Assembly (NCBI GenBank): GCA_017524725.1
Contig: JAFXUZ010000034.1
Location: 1-64,000 of the forward strand
Direction of reading: 5' to 3'
Length of the DNA: 64,000 bases
From: Clostridia bacterium
Lineage (GTDB): Bacteria > Bacillota > Clostridia > Christensenellales > Aristaeellaceae
In this document: positions 17,971-26,770 of the stretch, one piece after another
Layout: each line of letters opens with the position of its first letter
Numbering within the stretch: the first letter of the stretch is position 1
Position numbers and translations under genes: made by a program
Notes under the pieces: generated by a model
Databases searched by the model: none
What the model was told of the DNA's origin: nothing
What the model saw: only the letters and a program-made list of their open reading frames with translations

Positions 17971-20019
17971 ATGATCAGACGGTATGATCACGGAACACCC
18001 TATCCCTCCTTCGCGGCGGTCCTGGACCTAAAGGCGCTGGAAGGGGAAGCGCCCTTCCTTGGGATGGAAACGGAGGGCGGGGAAATATCCTTCACCCTTT
18101 CCCTCGAAAATGTGGACGCCCTCTACGGCCTCGGGGAGGCTGTCGGGCCCATCGACCGCAGGGGAAGGCGGTACCAAAGCTGGAACAGCGACGAATTCAA
18201 CCATTCCGAGGACCGGCAGAGCCTGTACGGAAGCCACAATTTCCTGATCGTTTTCCGTTCCCCGGATCCCTTTGCCCTCTTCCTGGACGATCCCGGCCGC
18301 GTCCGTTGGGACCTGGGGTTTGAGGACCGGGGCAGGATGAAGATCACCAGCGAAAACGGCGATTTCAGCCTGTACATCATTACTCCGGAGGAGGGTATCC
18401 CGAGGGGGGGGATCTGCGCCGATCTGTGCAGGCAGTTCCGCGTCCTGACCGGCCGCAGCTATATCCCGCCCCGCTGGGCCCTGGGCTATATCCAGAGCCG
18501 GTGGGGTTACGCCGGGGAGGAGGACCTCACGGCTGTTGCCCGGGCCCACCGGGAAAGGCACATCCCCCTGGACGGGATCTGCCTGGACATCGATTACATG
18601 GACGGCTTCAGGGACTTTACCCTCAACAGGGAAGCCCTCCCGGACCTGAAGGGCGTTGCCGGCCGCCTTCTGGAAGAAGGCGTACGCGTCATCCCCATCA
18701 TCGACGCCGGCGTAAAAAAGGAAAAGGGCTACGCCGTATACGACGAGGGGCACGAAAATGGATTTTTCTGCAAAAAAGCCGACGGCAGTGATTTTGAGGC
18801 AGCCGTGTGGCCGGGCCTGAGCTGCTTCCCGGATTTTTTCCGGGAGGACGCCTCCCGCTGGTTCGGGGACAAATACCGCTTCCTTTTGGATATGGGCGTG
18901 GAAGGTTTCTGGAACGATATGAACGAGCCGGCCCTGTTCTACAGCCCGGAAGGGCTGGACAAGGCCTTCGCGGAAGCCGAGGAGCTGCGTTCGGGAATGC
19001 TGGGCCATGATTCCTCCTTTGCCCTGACCGCCGCGGTGGACGGCATCAAGAACAGCATGGACGACTACCGTCGCTTTTACCACCGTATCGGGGACAGGAG
19101 CGTACGGCACGACAGGGTGCACAACCTGTACGGCGCCCTGATGACCCACGCCGCGGCCGAGGGGATGCGCCGGGCCCGGCCCGGCAGGCGGCACCTGCTG
19201 TTCTCCCGGGCCTCCTTTGCGGGCAGCCACCGGGACGCCGGCATCTGGATGGGTGATAATTTTTCCTGGTGGAGCCATCTTGCGCTGCACCTGAGGATGC
19301 TTCCCAGCCTGAATATGATGGGCTTCATCTACTGCGGGGCGGACGTGGGCGGCTTCGGCGCGGACGTGGACGAGGAGCTGCTGATCCGCTGGATCCAGTT
19401 GGGGGTGTTCACCCCCCTGTTCCGCAACCACAGCGCCTTGGGTACACGGCTGCAGGAGGTCTACCGGTTCCCGAAGTGGAAAACCATGAGGGACGCCATC
19501 AAAGTGCGCTATTCCCTGATCCCCTGGCTCTACAGCGAGATGATGCACGCCATCCTTTCGGACGGGCTGCTTTTCCGTCCCCTGGGCTTCGACTATCCCG
19601 ACGATCCCGTGGCCCGCGCGGTCGAAGACCAGGTGATGCTGGGCAGGCAGTGCATGATCGCCCCGGTCCTTGCCCCCCACGTGCCGGGGAGGAATGTGTA
19701 CCTTCCGGAGGACATGCTGCTTGTCCGCTTCCGTACGCCGGAGGACTTTGACACCGAAGAACTTAAAGCCGGATGGCATTACGTGCCCCTGAATGAATGC
19801 GAATTCCCGCTCTTTGTAAGGAGGGGGACCTTTGTGATCCTTGCGAAAAGCTGTGAACGGACATCGGACCTGTCCTTGAACGGCGCCGCGTTCCTCGGCT
19901 GGGACGCGGAAGGGTATGAGCTGCCCCTGTACACCGACGACGGCATCACCTTCGGCGCCCCGGACGGGCATGTCGTCCCGATGCGGATGGCGCGGGGGAC
20001 GGAGCAGGACTGTTTGTGA
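17971..20019 (+). CDS. GH31 family alpha-glucosidase
   Basis: Glycoside hydrolase family 31 enzyme, 682 aa, cytosolic. An N-terminal beta-sandwich precedes the (beta/alpha)8 barrel. Catalytic nucleophile D316 in GFWNDMNEP; acid/base D429 in IWMGDNFSWW; barrel motif GICLDIDYMDGFRDFT. Specificity is most likely alpha-glucosidic (isomaltose or maltose type), though GH31 also includes alpha-xylosidases and sulfoquinovosidases. AGGAGAT lies six bases before the ATG. Shortish compared with GH31 enzymes of 750-800 aa because the distal C-terminal domain is reduced. Confidence 0.92.
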   Translation: MIRRYDHGTPYPSFAAVLDLKALEGEAPFLGMETEGGEISFTLSLENVDALYGLGEAVGPIDRRGRRYQSWNSDEFNHSEDRQSLYGSHNFLIVFRSPDPFALFLDDPGRVRWDLGFEDRGRMKITSENGDFSLYIITPEEGIPRGGICADLCRQFRVLTGRSYIPPRWALGYIQSRWGYAGEEDLTAVARAHRERHIPLDGICLDIDYMDGFRDFTLNREALPDLKGVAGRLLEEGVRVIPIIDAGVKKEKGYAVYDEGHENGFFCKKADGSDFEAAVWPGLSCFPDFFREDASRWFGDKYRFLLDMGVEGFWNDMNEPALFYSPEGLDKAFAEAEELRSGMLGHDSSFALTAAVDGIKNSMDDYRRFYHRIGDRSVRHDRVHNLYGALMTHAAAEGMRRARPGRRHLLFSRASFAGSHRDAGIWMGDNFSWWSHLALHLRMLPSLNMMGFIYCGADVGGFGADVDEELLIRWIQLGVFTPLFRNHSALGTRLQEVYRFPKWKTMRDAIKVRYSLIPWLYSEMMHAILSDGLLFRPLGFDYPDDPVARAVEDQVMLGRQCMIAPVLAPHVPGRNVYLPEDMLLVRFRTPEDFDTEELKAGWHYVPLNECEFPLFVRRGTFVILAKSCERTSDLSLNGAAFLGWDAEGYELPLYTDDGITFGAPDGHVVPMRMARGTEQDCL

Positions 20020-20349
20020 CGAATTTTTAACAATTTTTACGGAAATTTTACGGTTTCTTTGCGGCTTGCCGCAGCCCTGCGATTTGGCGGGCAGGCATGC
20101 AAAAAAAGGGAGGAAGACGGATCATCAGGACAAAAAGGGCCGGGAACACCTTCGAAAATGGGCATAAATGGTAGCCGTCAGACCTTCCGGAGGGGGCAGA
20201 AACGGCCCTGAGGGTTTTCGGTTTGTTCACGATTGGTCCTTCAAAAAGGGTTGACGCCTCGGCCTGCCTGCGTTATAATATCTTTACGGTCGCCACCGCC
20301 GTGAAAACGGCTGTAGTCGCAGGCGAGATGGCGAAGGGAGGGAAAACAA
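20020..20349. other. Intergenic region carrying the rpsU promoter
   Basis: No gene is supported here. The left third is A+T-rich with runs such as aatttttaacaattttt after the GH31 stop; no clear terminator is seen. The right end holds the rpsU promoter and leader. Confidence 0.6.
20251..20279 (+). promoter_or_regulatory. rpsU promoter
   Basis: TTGACG (20251-20256), 17-bp spacer, TATAAT (20274-20279), about 70 bp before the rpsU start. Confidence 0.85.
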
Positions 20350-20523
20350 GTGTCTGAAGTTCGCGTCAAGGAAAACGAGTCGCTGGAAAGCGCGCTGAAA
20401 CGGTTCAAACGGCAGTGCGCCAGGGCCGGTGTTCTGGCTGAAGTCAGGAAGCGGGAACATTACGAGAAGCCCAGCGTAAAGCGCAAGAAGAAGGCGGAAG
20501 CCGCTCGGAAGCGCAAGTATTGA
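20350..20523 (+). CDS. rpsU: 30S ribosomal protein S21
   Basis: Small basic ribosomal protein of 57 aa that starts with GTG. The translation [20 protein letters not shown] matches the S21 N-terminus, the middle has the usual Arg-rich helix, and the end ([14 protein letters not shown]) is the usual basic tail. AGGGAGG lies about six bases upstream. In the 30S subunit S21 sits near the anti-Shine-Dalgarno region and supports initiation. In many Firmicutes rpsU is followed by a yqeY-like gene; here rarA follows instead. Confidence 0.95.
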   Translation: MSEVRVKENESLESALKRFKRQCARAGVLAEVRKREHYEKPSVKRKKKAEAARKRKY

Positions 20524-20545
20524 TCTTCTCATGATCTGGTCCAAA

Positions 20546-20578
20546 GGGAGAGGCGCGCAAGCCCTCTCCCATTTTTTG
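20546..20578 (+). terminator. rpsU terminator
   Basis: Stem GGGAGAGG (20546-20553) and CCTCTCCC (20563-20570), then ATTTTTTG, 22 bp after the rpsU stop. Confidence 0.9.
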
Positions 20579-20673
20579 ACCCGCCGGGGAGGAGAACGCA
20601 CGGAACAGGGCACATCGTTCGCATCCCCGGCTTCCGTTATGTCCCGCCGGATCCCGGCGGGGGGAGGAAAAGC

Positions 20674-21996
20674 ATGGAACAGACCGGATTGTTCGATTCC
20701 CCCGCCGCCGAACCCCTGGCGGCGCGGGTGCGGCCGACGGACCTGGACGGCTTTTTCGGGCAGGGGCACCTCCTGGGACCGGGGAAGATCCTCAGGCGCC
20801 TCATCGAGGAGGACCGGGTGCCCAGCATGGTGCTCTGGGGCCCGCCCGGGGTGGGCAAGACCACCCTGGCGCGGATCATCGCTGGAAAGACCCACAGCCG
20901 GTTTGTAGATTTTTCGGCGGTGACCAGCGGCATCCGTGAGGTCCGGCAGGTGATGGAGGAGGCCGGGCGCGCCCGGCGCTTTGGGGAAAGGACCATCCTG
21001 TTCGTGGACGAGATCCACCGCTTCAACAAAGCCCAGCAGGACGCTTTCCTGCCCTATGTGGAAAACGGCACCGTCACCCTGATCGGCGCCACCACCGAAA
21101 ACCCGTCCTTCGAGGTGAACAGCGCCCTTTTGTCCAGGTGCCGCGTCTTTGTGTTCCGGGCGCTGGAGACCGATGACATCGAGCGTCTTTTGGACAGGAC
21201 CCTTTCCGATCCCCGGGCTTTCCCGGACCGCAGGGTGGTTTTGACAAAGGAGGCGCGCCGCGCTCTGGCGGTGTTTTCCAACGGCGACGCCCGCACGGCC
21301 CTGAGCGTGCTGGAGATGGCCGCGGACCTGCAGGAGGAAAAGGACGGCGCCGTCACGGTGGACGAGGCTGCCCTCAGGGAGTGTACCGGGCGCAAAAGCG
21401 TCCTGTACGACAAAAAGGGCGAAGAGCATTACAACCTCATCAGCGCCCTGCACAAGTCCATGCGCAATTCGGACCCGGACGCGGCGGTATATTACCTGGC
21501 CCGGATGCTGGAGGGCGGGGAGGACCCGCTTTATATCGCCCGGCGGGTGGCCCGGTTCGCCGCCGAGGACGTGGGCATGGCCGACCCCCGAGCGCTGGAG
21601 ATCGGCGTGGCCGCCTTCCAGGCCTGCCACATGATCGGCATGCCCGAGTGCGGCGTGCATCTGACCGAGGCGGTGGTGTACATGAGCCTGGCGCCCAAGT
21701 CCAACGCGCTGTATGCGGCTTATGAAAACGCCCGCTCCGATGCGGCCAATACCCTGGCCGAGCCCGTGCCGCTGCAAATCCGCAACGCGCCTACCAGGCT
21801 GATGGCGGAGATCGGCTACGGAAGGGGCTACCAGTACGCCCACGACACCGAGGAAAAGCTGACAGCCATGTCCTGCCTGCCTGACAGCATGGCGGGGAAG
21901 CGCTATTACCTTCCCACGGACCAGGGCCTGGAAGCAAAATACGGCGCCAGGCTGGAGGAGATCCTGGCCTGGAAAAAAGCCCACGGCGGAAAATGA
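20674..21996 (+). CDS. rarA: Replication-associated recombination protein A (RarA/MgsA)
   Basis: AAA+ ATPase of the RarA/Mgs1/WRNIP1 family, 440 aa, acting at stalled replication forks. Walker A GPPGVGKTT at 56-64, Walker B and following motif ILFVDEIHRFNKAQQDAFLP at 108-127, sensor 1 IGATTENPSF, then the C-terminal tetramerisation and MgsA domain (SALHKSMRNSDPDAAVYYLARML). GGAGG precedes the ATG by six bases. The N-terminus FDSPAAEPLAARVRPTDLDGFFGQ is typical. Confidence 0.96.
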   Translation: MEQTGLFDSPAAEPLAARVRPTDLDGFFGQGHLLGPGKILRRLIEEDRVPSMVLWGPPGVGKTTLARIIAGKTHSRFVDFSAVTSGIREVRQVMEEAGRARRFGERTILFVDEIHRFNKAQQDAFLPYVENGTVTLIGATTENPSFEVNSALLSRCRVFVFRALETDDIERLLDRTLSDPRAFPDRRVVLTKEARRALAVFSNGDARTALSVLEMAADLQEEKDGAVTVDEAALRECTGRKSVLYDKKGEEHYNLISALHKSMRNSDPDAAVYYLARMLEGGEDPLYIARRVARFAAEDVGMADPRALEIGVAAFQACHMIGMPECGVHLTEAVVYMSLAPKSNALYAAYENARSDAANTLAEPVPLQIRNAPTRLMAEIGYGRGYQYAHDTEEKLTAMSCLPDSMAGKRYYLPTDQGLEAKYGARLEEILAWKKAHGGK

Positions 21997-22081
21997 ACCC
22001 GGAAGCGGCTTTCCGGCTACATCAGCGTCCGGACGGTATGAGGGGCCGTCCCCTGCAAAAAGACCCTCCCATCGTAAAGAA

Positions 22082-23005
22082 ATGGATAAAAAGAAAATGA
22101 CCGGAGGATATATCCTGCCGGCGGTATTATGCAATCTTCTGTGGGGCAGCGCCATCCCCTTCATCAATGTGGGCTACCGCCTGTTCGGGATCGGCGGGGG
22201 TGACACCGGCAGCCAGATGCTTTTCGCGGGATGCCGTTTTTTCCTGGCGGGGCTGATGACGGTACTGTTCCGCAGTCTGACTCTCCGCCGCCCGGCCCTG
22301 CCTGACGGGATAAAGGGATGGCGCGCGGCCGGGGTCCTCTGCCTGTTCCAGACGGTGGGGCAGTACGTCCTGTTTTACATCGGCGTGGCCAATACCCCGA
22401 GCGTCAGGGCTTCCATCATCCAGGGGCTCGGGGCCTTCGTATCCATCCTGATCGCGGCCTGGGTATTCCGGTACGAAAAGATGACCCTGCACAAATGGCT
22501 TGGCGGCATCCTGGGCGTGCTTGGCGTGGCGGCGGTCACCCTGAGGGGCAGCGCGGAGGGAAGCGTAAAGCTGACCGGCGAGGGTTTCCTGATCTTTTCG
22601 ATGGTCTGTAGCGCCTTCAGCGCCGGACTGATCAAGTATTTCGCCTCCGGACAGGATCCGGTAGCGCTGTCGGGATGGCAGTTCATCCTGGGGGGATGCG
22701 TCCTTGCCGCCGCGGGGCTTGCTTCCGGCGGGCGCCTGCGCCCGGACGGGATCGCCGCCTGGGGGGTCCTGGGGTACCTGGCGCTGCTCAGCGCGGCAGC
22801 CTACGGCATCTGGGCCGTGCTTTTGAAGAAACATCCCGTGTCGAGGGTGGCGGTGTTCATGTTTCTGCAGCCCATCTTCGGGGTGATCCTGGGCATGATC
22901 CTGGTGGACCAGCCCCTGACCCTTCCCGCCTACCGCTACGCTTTGGGACTGCTCCTTGTTACACGCAGCATCTGGATCGTCAACGGGGCGAAAAAAAACG
23001 CCTGA
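22082..23005 (+). CDS. DMT-superfamily transporter (two EamA domains)
   Basis: Integral membrane protein of 307 aa with about ten hydrophobic helices in two EamA repeats (residues about 8-150 and 160-300). The first repeat starts LCNLLWGSAIPFINVGY; the second ends FLQPIFGVILGMILVDQPLT, both typical of drug/metabolite exporters. Substrate not predictable. The ATG at 22082 has only a weak upstream site (cgtaaag), so the start is less certain than elsewhere. Confidence 0.85.
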   Translation: MDKKKMTGGYILPAVLCNLLWGSAIPFINVGYRLFGIGGGDTGSQMLFAGCRFFLAGLMTVLFRSLTLRRPALPDGIKGWRAAGVLCLFQTVGQYVLFYIGVANTPSVRASIIQGLGAFVSILIAAWVFRYEKMTLHKWLGGILGVLGVAAVTLRGSAEGSVKLTGEGFLIFSMVCSAFSAGLIKYFASGQDPVALSGWQFILGGCVLAAAGLASGGRLRPDGIAAWGVLGYLALLSAAAYGIWAVLLKKHPVSRVAVFMFLQPIFGVILGMILVDQPLTLPAYRYALGLLLVTRSIWIVNGAKKNA

Positions 23006-23111
23006 AGGCAGGGAACGGCCTCCCGGCGACGGATCACGGGCGCTGCCGGTAGGGCTAAAGCCCCATAAAACCATCGGGACGATATGACGAACAGGAGGTA
23101 TTGACTTTAAA

Positions 23112-23378
23112 ATGAAGATCAGGGAAGGCTTTATGCTTCGTGAAGTGGTCCGGGACCATGTGGTGGTCCCCGTCGGGAAGGCTTCGACGGTGCTGAACGG
23201 GATCATCCGCCTCAATAACAGCGGTGTCCTGCTGTGGGGTCTTTTGCAGGATGGGACGGACGAAAAAAGTCTCGTCGAAAAGCTTAAAGAGGAATACGGC
23301 ATTTTTGAGGAACAGGCGGCGCGGGACGTCGGCGTGTTTCTGGATACACTGAAAAAGGTCGGCTGCCTGGAGGAATGA
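23112..23378 (+). CDS. PqqD-like (RRE fold) small protein
   Basis: Protein of 88 aa with the PqqD-type winged-helix fold: VVPVGKASTVLNGIIRLNNSGVLLWGLL, then a DEKSLVEKLKEEYG helix and a C-terminal FLDTLKKVGCLEE. In RiPP biosynthesis such domains (RREs) bind the leader peptide and present it to a radical-SAM or other maturase. No precursor-like short gene and no radical-SAM enzyme is adjacent, so the partner is unknown; stand-alone PqqD-like proteins are common in Clostridia. AGGAGG lies 14 bases before the ATG, a long spacing. Confidence 0.85.
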   Translation: MKIREGFMLREVVRDHVVVPVGKASTVLNGIIRLNNSGVLLWGLLQDGTDEKSLVEKLKEEYGIFEEQAARDVGVFLDTLKKVGCLEE

Positions 23379-23395
23379 TCCCCTCCCTGCAGGAT

Positions 23396-23430
23396 CACGG
23401 CCGCGGCTCCTTTGCGGGGCCGCGGCCGTG
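23396..23430. terminator. Hairpin between convergent genes (12-bp stem)
   Basis: Perfect stem CACGGCCGCGGC (23396-23407) and GCCGCGGCCGTG (23419-23430). It lies between the pqqD-like gene and the convergent carboxylesterase gene and probably ends both transcripts. Confidence 0.65.
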
Positions 23431-23433
23431 AGA

Positions 23434-24996
23434 TCAGTGCTGGATGTTTTTATCCCGCGCTTTTTCTTTTTCACTCATTTTTTTGTAGTATGCCGCCTGC
23501 GCCCGCGCGGCGGAGGCGATCAGGGTGTGGTCGTAATTGACTTTGGCGCGGGTGTCGGCGTCGAAGATCATGGTGACCTCCTCCTCCGGCGAGGAGGCCG
23601 TCCACCGGGGGATCGAGGCGTGGTTCGGGTCCCCGGTGCGGGCAAAGGCCATCACGCTGCCGAAGATCTGTTCTTCCAGCTTTTCGGTGACGCCGTCGAT
23701 CTGCGTATAGGGTGTAAAGGACGTGTTGCGGAACACAAAGGGGATGTCGGCGCAGTGCCAGGGAGTGCGTCCGCCGTCCACGGGCATGTCCTGGTTGAAC
23801 ATGTAGGACCAGGTGCATTTGTTCAGGGCGGAGCGGCTGCGGATGTAGGCGATCTCCGGATCGCGGAAAACGGTGTCCAGGTTCAAAAGGTCCATCATGG
23901 GCCGTTCGGGATAGGCCTCGCGGAACAGGGCGCATATTTTGTCCGTTCCGTTCACGCCGTACAGCCTCCCGATGGCCTCGCGGGCCATATCGTCCTTCAG
24001 GGAGCGGTCGAAAGCGAAGGGCTCGAAGGAGGAAAACTCCCCGAACACGCTGCCGACCATCAGCGGGATGTGCGCCGTTTCCTTCCGGAAGCCCACCTCA
24101 ACCGGGTCGCCCAGATAGAAGCGGTTCCGGTGGGGCCGGCCGCCGGTGTACCCGCCCGCGGCGGCGTATTCCCGGCTGAGCGACATATAGCCTTTGGCTA
24201 AAAGCGGATAGGGGATATCCTCCAGGCCGCGGATGCCGGGAAGATTAAGCCGCTGGGCCAGGTCCGCGACGAAGGCTTCGCCGCTATGGGTCTCGTCGGC
24301 CATCAGTCCGCCCAGGACGCCGCTCATATTGATGCCCCTGTGCCACAGGCCGTCCGCGGCGGGGGACTGCAGGAGGGTGGTCACCTTGCCGCCGCCCCCG
24401 GACTGGCCGAAAACCGTCACGTTGTCCGGGTCGCCGCCGAAGGCGGCGATATTGTCCCTGACCCACCGCAGGGCGGCGATGATGTCGTCCCCGCCGGCGT
24501 TGCCGGAGTTTTCGTATTCCTTTCCGAAGGCCGACAGGTCCAGGTAGCCAAGCACGTTGAGCCGGTGGTTGACCGTAACGGCCACGCAATCCCCGTAAAG
24601 CGCCATGTTTTCGCCCTCATAGGCGATGTGCTCGATGGCGGACCCGGCGCTGTAACCGCCGCCGTGAAGCCACACCAGCACCGGACGGCGCTTAAGGTCG
24701 TTTCCCGGCGTCCAGATATTCAGGTTCAGGCAGTCCTCGTCCGCGGGCCAGTAGCGGTGGGGCACATAGATCTCGCCCCGGGGCCGGTCCTGGGAAAGCA
24801 GCGGGCAGACGAAGCCGAAAGAAGTGCAGTCAAGCACCTCTTTCCATTTTTTTACCGGTTCCGGGGCGTGGAACCGGCGCGCGGCGGCGTAAGGTATGCC
24901 CTTGAAGACGTTAAGGCCGTGCCAGGCATAGCCCCGGACGGGCCCGCGGTCGGTCTCGGCGACGGCGGCGGAGGGATCATAGCGGAAGGAACTCAT
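23434..24996 (-). CDS. Type-B carboxylesterase
   Basis: Alpha/beta-hydrolase of the carboxylesterase type-B family, 520 aa, no signal peptide. N-terminal family mark FKGIPYA at 31-37, oxyanion hole HGGGYSAGS at 111-119, nucleophile S199 in GQSGGGG, catalytic glutamate likely in GSVFGEFSSFEP and histidine in PWHCADIPFVF. Substrate not predictable; para-nitrobenzyl-esterase-like activity on small acyl esters is typical. AGGAGGAG precedes the ATG. It is divergent from the FMN-enzyme gene. Confidence 0.92.
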   Translation of the reverse strand: MSSFRYDPSAAVAETDRGPVRGYAWHGLNVFKGIPYAAARRFHAPEPVKKWKEVLDCTSFGFVCPLLSQDRPRGEIYVPHRYWPADEDCLNLNIWTPGNDLKRRPVLVWLHGGGYSAGSAIEHIAYEGENMALYGDCVAVTVNHRLNVLGYLDLSAFGKEYENSGNAGGDDIIAALRWVRDNIAAFGGDPDNVTVFGQSGGGGKVTTLLQSPAADGLWHRGINMSGVLGGLMADETHSGEAFVADLAQRLNLPGIRGLEDIPYPLLAKGYMSLSREYAAAGGYTGGRPHRNRFYLGDPVEVGFRKETAHIPLMVGSVFGEFSSFEPFAFDRSLKDDMAREAIGRLYGVNGTDKICALFREAYPERPMMDLLNLDTVFRDPEIAYIRSRSALNKCTWSYMFNQDMPVDGGRTPWHCADIPFVFRNTSFTPYTQIDGVTEKLEEQIFGSVMAFARTGDPNHASIPRWTASSPEEEVTMIFDADTRAKVNYDHTLIASAARAQAAYYKKMSEKEKARDKNIQH

Positions 24997-25075
24997 AGGC
25001 GGACTCCTCCTCTTCCAATGTCAAATTGTCATAGAACGCGTGCTTCTGAAAAGATTCTAACACAAAAAAGCGGGA

Positions 25076-25104
25076 TTGAAAAGCGGCCGCGGATATCGTA
25101 TACT
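25076..25104 (+). promoter_or_regulatory. Promoter of the FMN-dependent oxidase-like gene
   Basis: TTGAAA (25076-25081), 17-bp spacer, TATACT (25099-25104), about 44 bp before the start codon. Confidence 0.75.
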
Positions 25105-25147
25105 TGAAAAGAAAATATTGGATTTTAATCTGTCAGGAGAGGATACG

Positions 25148-26044
25148 ATGGACCGGATGACCGAACGCCCCCTCAGGGGGGACAGCGTGGAAATAAACCG
25201 CCGTTACCTGGACAGCCTGCTGGTGGAGGGACGAATCGTCGGGGCGGAGCACCCTGACACCCGTACGATGCTTTTCGGCCGGGAATTTTCCACCCCCATC
25301 GCCACCGCCGCCCTCAGCCACCTGAAATGCGGCATGGCCGCCTTTGCCGAAGGCGCCAAACTGGCAAACGCCCCGTGTTTTGTGGGTATGGGCGGCCTGG
25401 AGGAATTGAAGGCCGTCCTCGCCGCGGGCAGCGGGGTCGTCCGGATCATCAAGCCCTACGCCGATCCCGACGAGATCCTCAGCCGCATCGCCTGCTGTGA
25501 GGAAAACGGCGCCCTGGCCGTGGGCATGGACGTGGAACACAGCGTGGACGTGCGGGACGACGCCGATTCCAACGTGGCGGGGTACGAGATGAAACTGCCG
25601 ACCCTGGCAGACCTGAAACGCTATATTTCCTCGACGAAGCTGCCCTTTGTCATCAAGGGCGTCCTCAGCGTCCGCGACGCACTTGCCTGCCGTGACCTGG
25701 GATGCGCCGGCGTCGTCCTCAGCCATCACAACGCCCTGATGCGCTGGGCCGCTCCCCCGGCGATGGTGCTTCCGGAGATCCGCCGGGCGGTGGGCAATGA
25801 TCTTTGCCTGATCGCCGACGGAGGCATTGCCGACGGGTACGACGCCTTCAAGTGCCTGGCCCTGGGGGCGGACGCGGTATCGGTGGGCAGGCCGCTGATG
25901 GAGCCCCTCTACCTCGGCGGTCCCGAGGGCATGGCGAGGGAGATCGCCTCCTTTACCGCGGAACTGAGGGCCATGATGGTCCGCACCGGATCGAAGGACG
26001 TAAAGAGCATCGATCTCGCGGTGATCAGGCCCGTGACGTGGTGA
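25148..26044 (+). CDS. FMN-dependent alpha-hydroxyacid oxidase-like protein
   Basis: 298-aa TIM-barrel flavoprotein related to lactate oxidase/glycolate oxidase (LldD family). The FMN-binding end is clear: FVIKGVLSVRDALACRDLG (the lysine that contacts FMN N1), LCLIADGGIADGYDAFKCLALGADAVSVGRPL. The usual catalytic His-Gly-Gly-Arg in SNHGGRQLD is replaced by LSHHNALMRW, so the substrate-binding arginine and possibly the chemistry differ. About 60 residues shorter than lactate oxidases. AGGAG lies eight bases before the ATG at 25148. Activity on L-lactate should not be assumed. Confidence 0.82.
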   Translation: MDRMTERPLRGDSVEINRRYLDSLLVEGRIVGAEHPDTRTMLFGREFSTPIATAALSHLKCGMAAFAEGAKLANAPCFVGMGGLEELKAVLAAGSGVVRIIKPYADPDEILSRIACCEENGALAVGMDVEHSVDVRDDADSNVAGYEMKLPTLADLKRYISSTKLPFVIKGVLSVRDALACRDLGCAGVVLSHHNALMRWAAPPAMVLPEIRRAVGNDLCLIADGGIADGYDAFKCLALGADAVSVGRPLMEPLYLGGPEGMAREIASFTAELRAMMVRTGSKDVKSIDLAVIRPVTW

Positions 26045-26090
26045 AGCCGCACGTGATATGATCCGTTAAGGGACAGGAAAAGAAAAACGA

Positions 26091-26131
26091 AAACAGCGCT
26101 GCATGGAAGCTGATCCGCAGCAGCGCTTTTA
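26091..26131. terminator. Bidirectional terminator
   Basis: Stem AGCGCTGC (26095-26102) and GCAGCGCT (26120-26127) with A-rich sequence on the left and TTTTATAG on the right, between convergent genes. Confidence 0.75.
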
Positions 26132-26200
26132 TAGTCTGATTTGTTTTTGGGATTTCCTTTTTTGTTCGTCCTATTTTTTTATGCTGATGATCGATGCTGT

Positions 26201-26770
26201 TTAGTCTACTTTAACTTCCTTGGCTTCCGGGAAAATGATCTTATTCACGAAGAAGAAGATCAGCATGGACACGCCGCCGTTGAGAACGGTAGTGCCAATG
26301 TTGTATACCCAGTCAGGAACGAATTTTCCTGCAACAGCCACCCAGATGCAGTTGATGGAGTTCACGATGCATGTAATCACGATAAAGGCCAGCAGATACC
26401 ACAGGGCCTGATACCAGATGTTGCCCTTACTGCGGAATACCAGGTTGCGCTGGATGGGGAAATTGATGCATTCGCCAATCACCATAGCGATCATGTAGGC
26501 CACGAAGTAGCGCAGGCCGCCATGGGCAGCATCATAGCCCAGGATGTTCCATTTGAAGGTTTCGCCAAACATCGTCACGTCGATGCCGGGCCAGCCGAAG
26601 TCCTTTTCCGGCAGATTAGTGAGCAGCTTGGGCAGGAATTGAAGGATCAAGTATTTGAACACCGTGATCACATTGCTGACGATGACAAACAATCCGCCCT
26701 CCCGAATCCATTTGGCAGCGCTGGGATGCTTTTCCGCAAAGCTCGTCCAGAAGTTTTTCTTTTCACTCAT
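26201..26770 (-). CDS. GtrA-like membrane protein
   Basis: 189-aa integral membrane protein with four predicted helices (residues about 28-48, 78-98, 118-140 and 155-178). The pattern ECINFPIQRNLVFRSKG between helices 2 and 3 is the GtrA/DPMS signature; family members help flip polyprenyl-linked sugars or are fused to glycosyltransferases. The start at 26770 overlaps the GH3 stop by four bases (ATGA), so translation is coupled to the upstream beta-glucosidase. Its role next to a GH3 enzyme is unclear. The C-terminus is A/V/K-rich, without further domains. Confidence 0.85.
   Translation of the reverse strand: MSEKKNFWTSFAEKHPSAAKWIREGGLFVIVSNVITVFKYLILQFLPKLLTNLPEKDFGWPGIDVTMFGETFKWNILGYDAAHGGLRYFVAYMIAMVIGECINFPIQRNLVFRSKGNIWYQALWYLLAFIVITCIVNSINCIWVAVAGKFVPDWVYNIGTTVLNGGVSMLIFFFVNKIIFPEAKEVKVD

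Noticed and set aside
18028..19971. 647-codon frame antisense to the GH31 gene, and similar long frames opposite RarA, M3 peptidase, Na/Pi transporter and others
   Set aside because: All are shadows of well-identified genes.
23112..23378. Complete RiPP gene cluster around the PqqD-like gene
   Set aside because: No precursor peptide, radical-SAM enzyme, protease or exporter of the right type could be found on either side.
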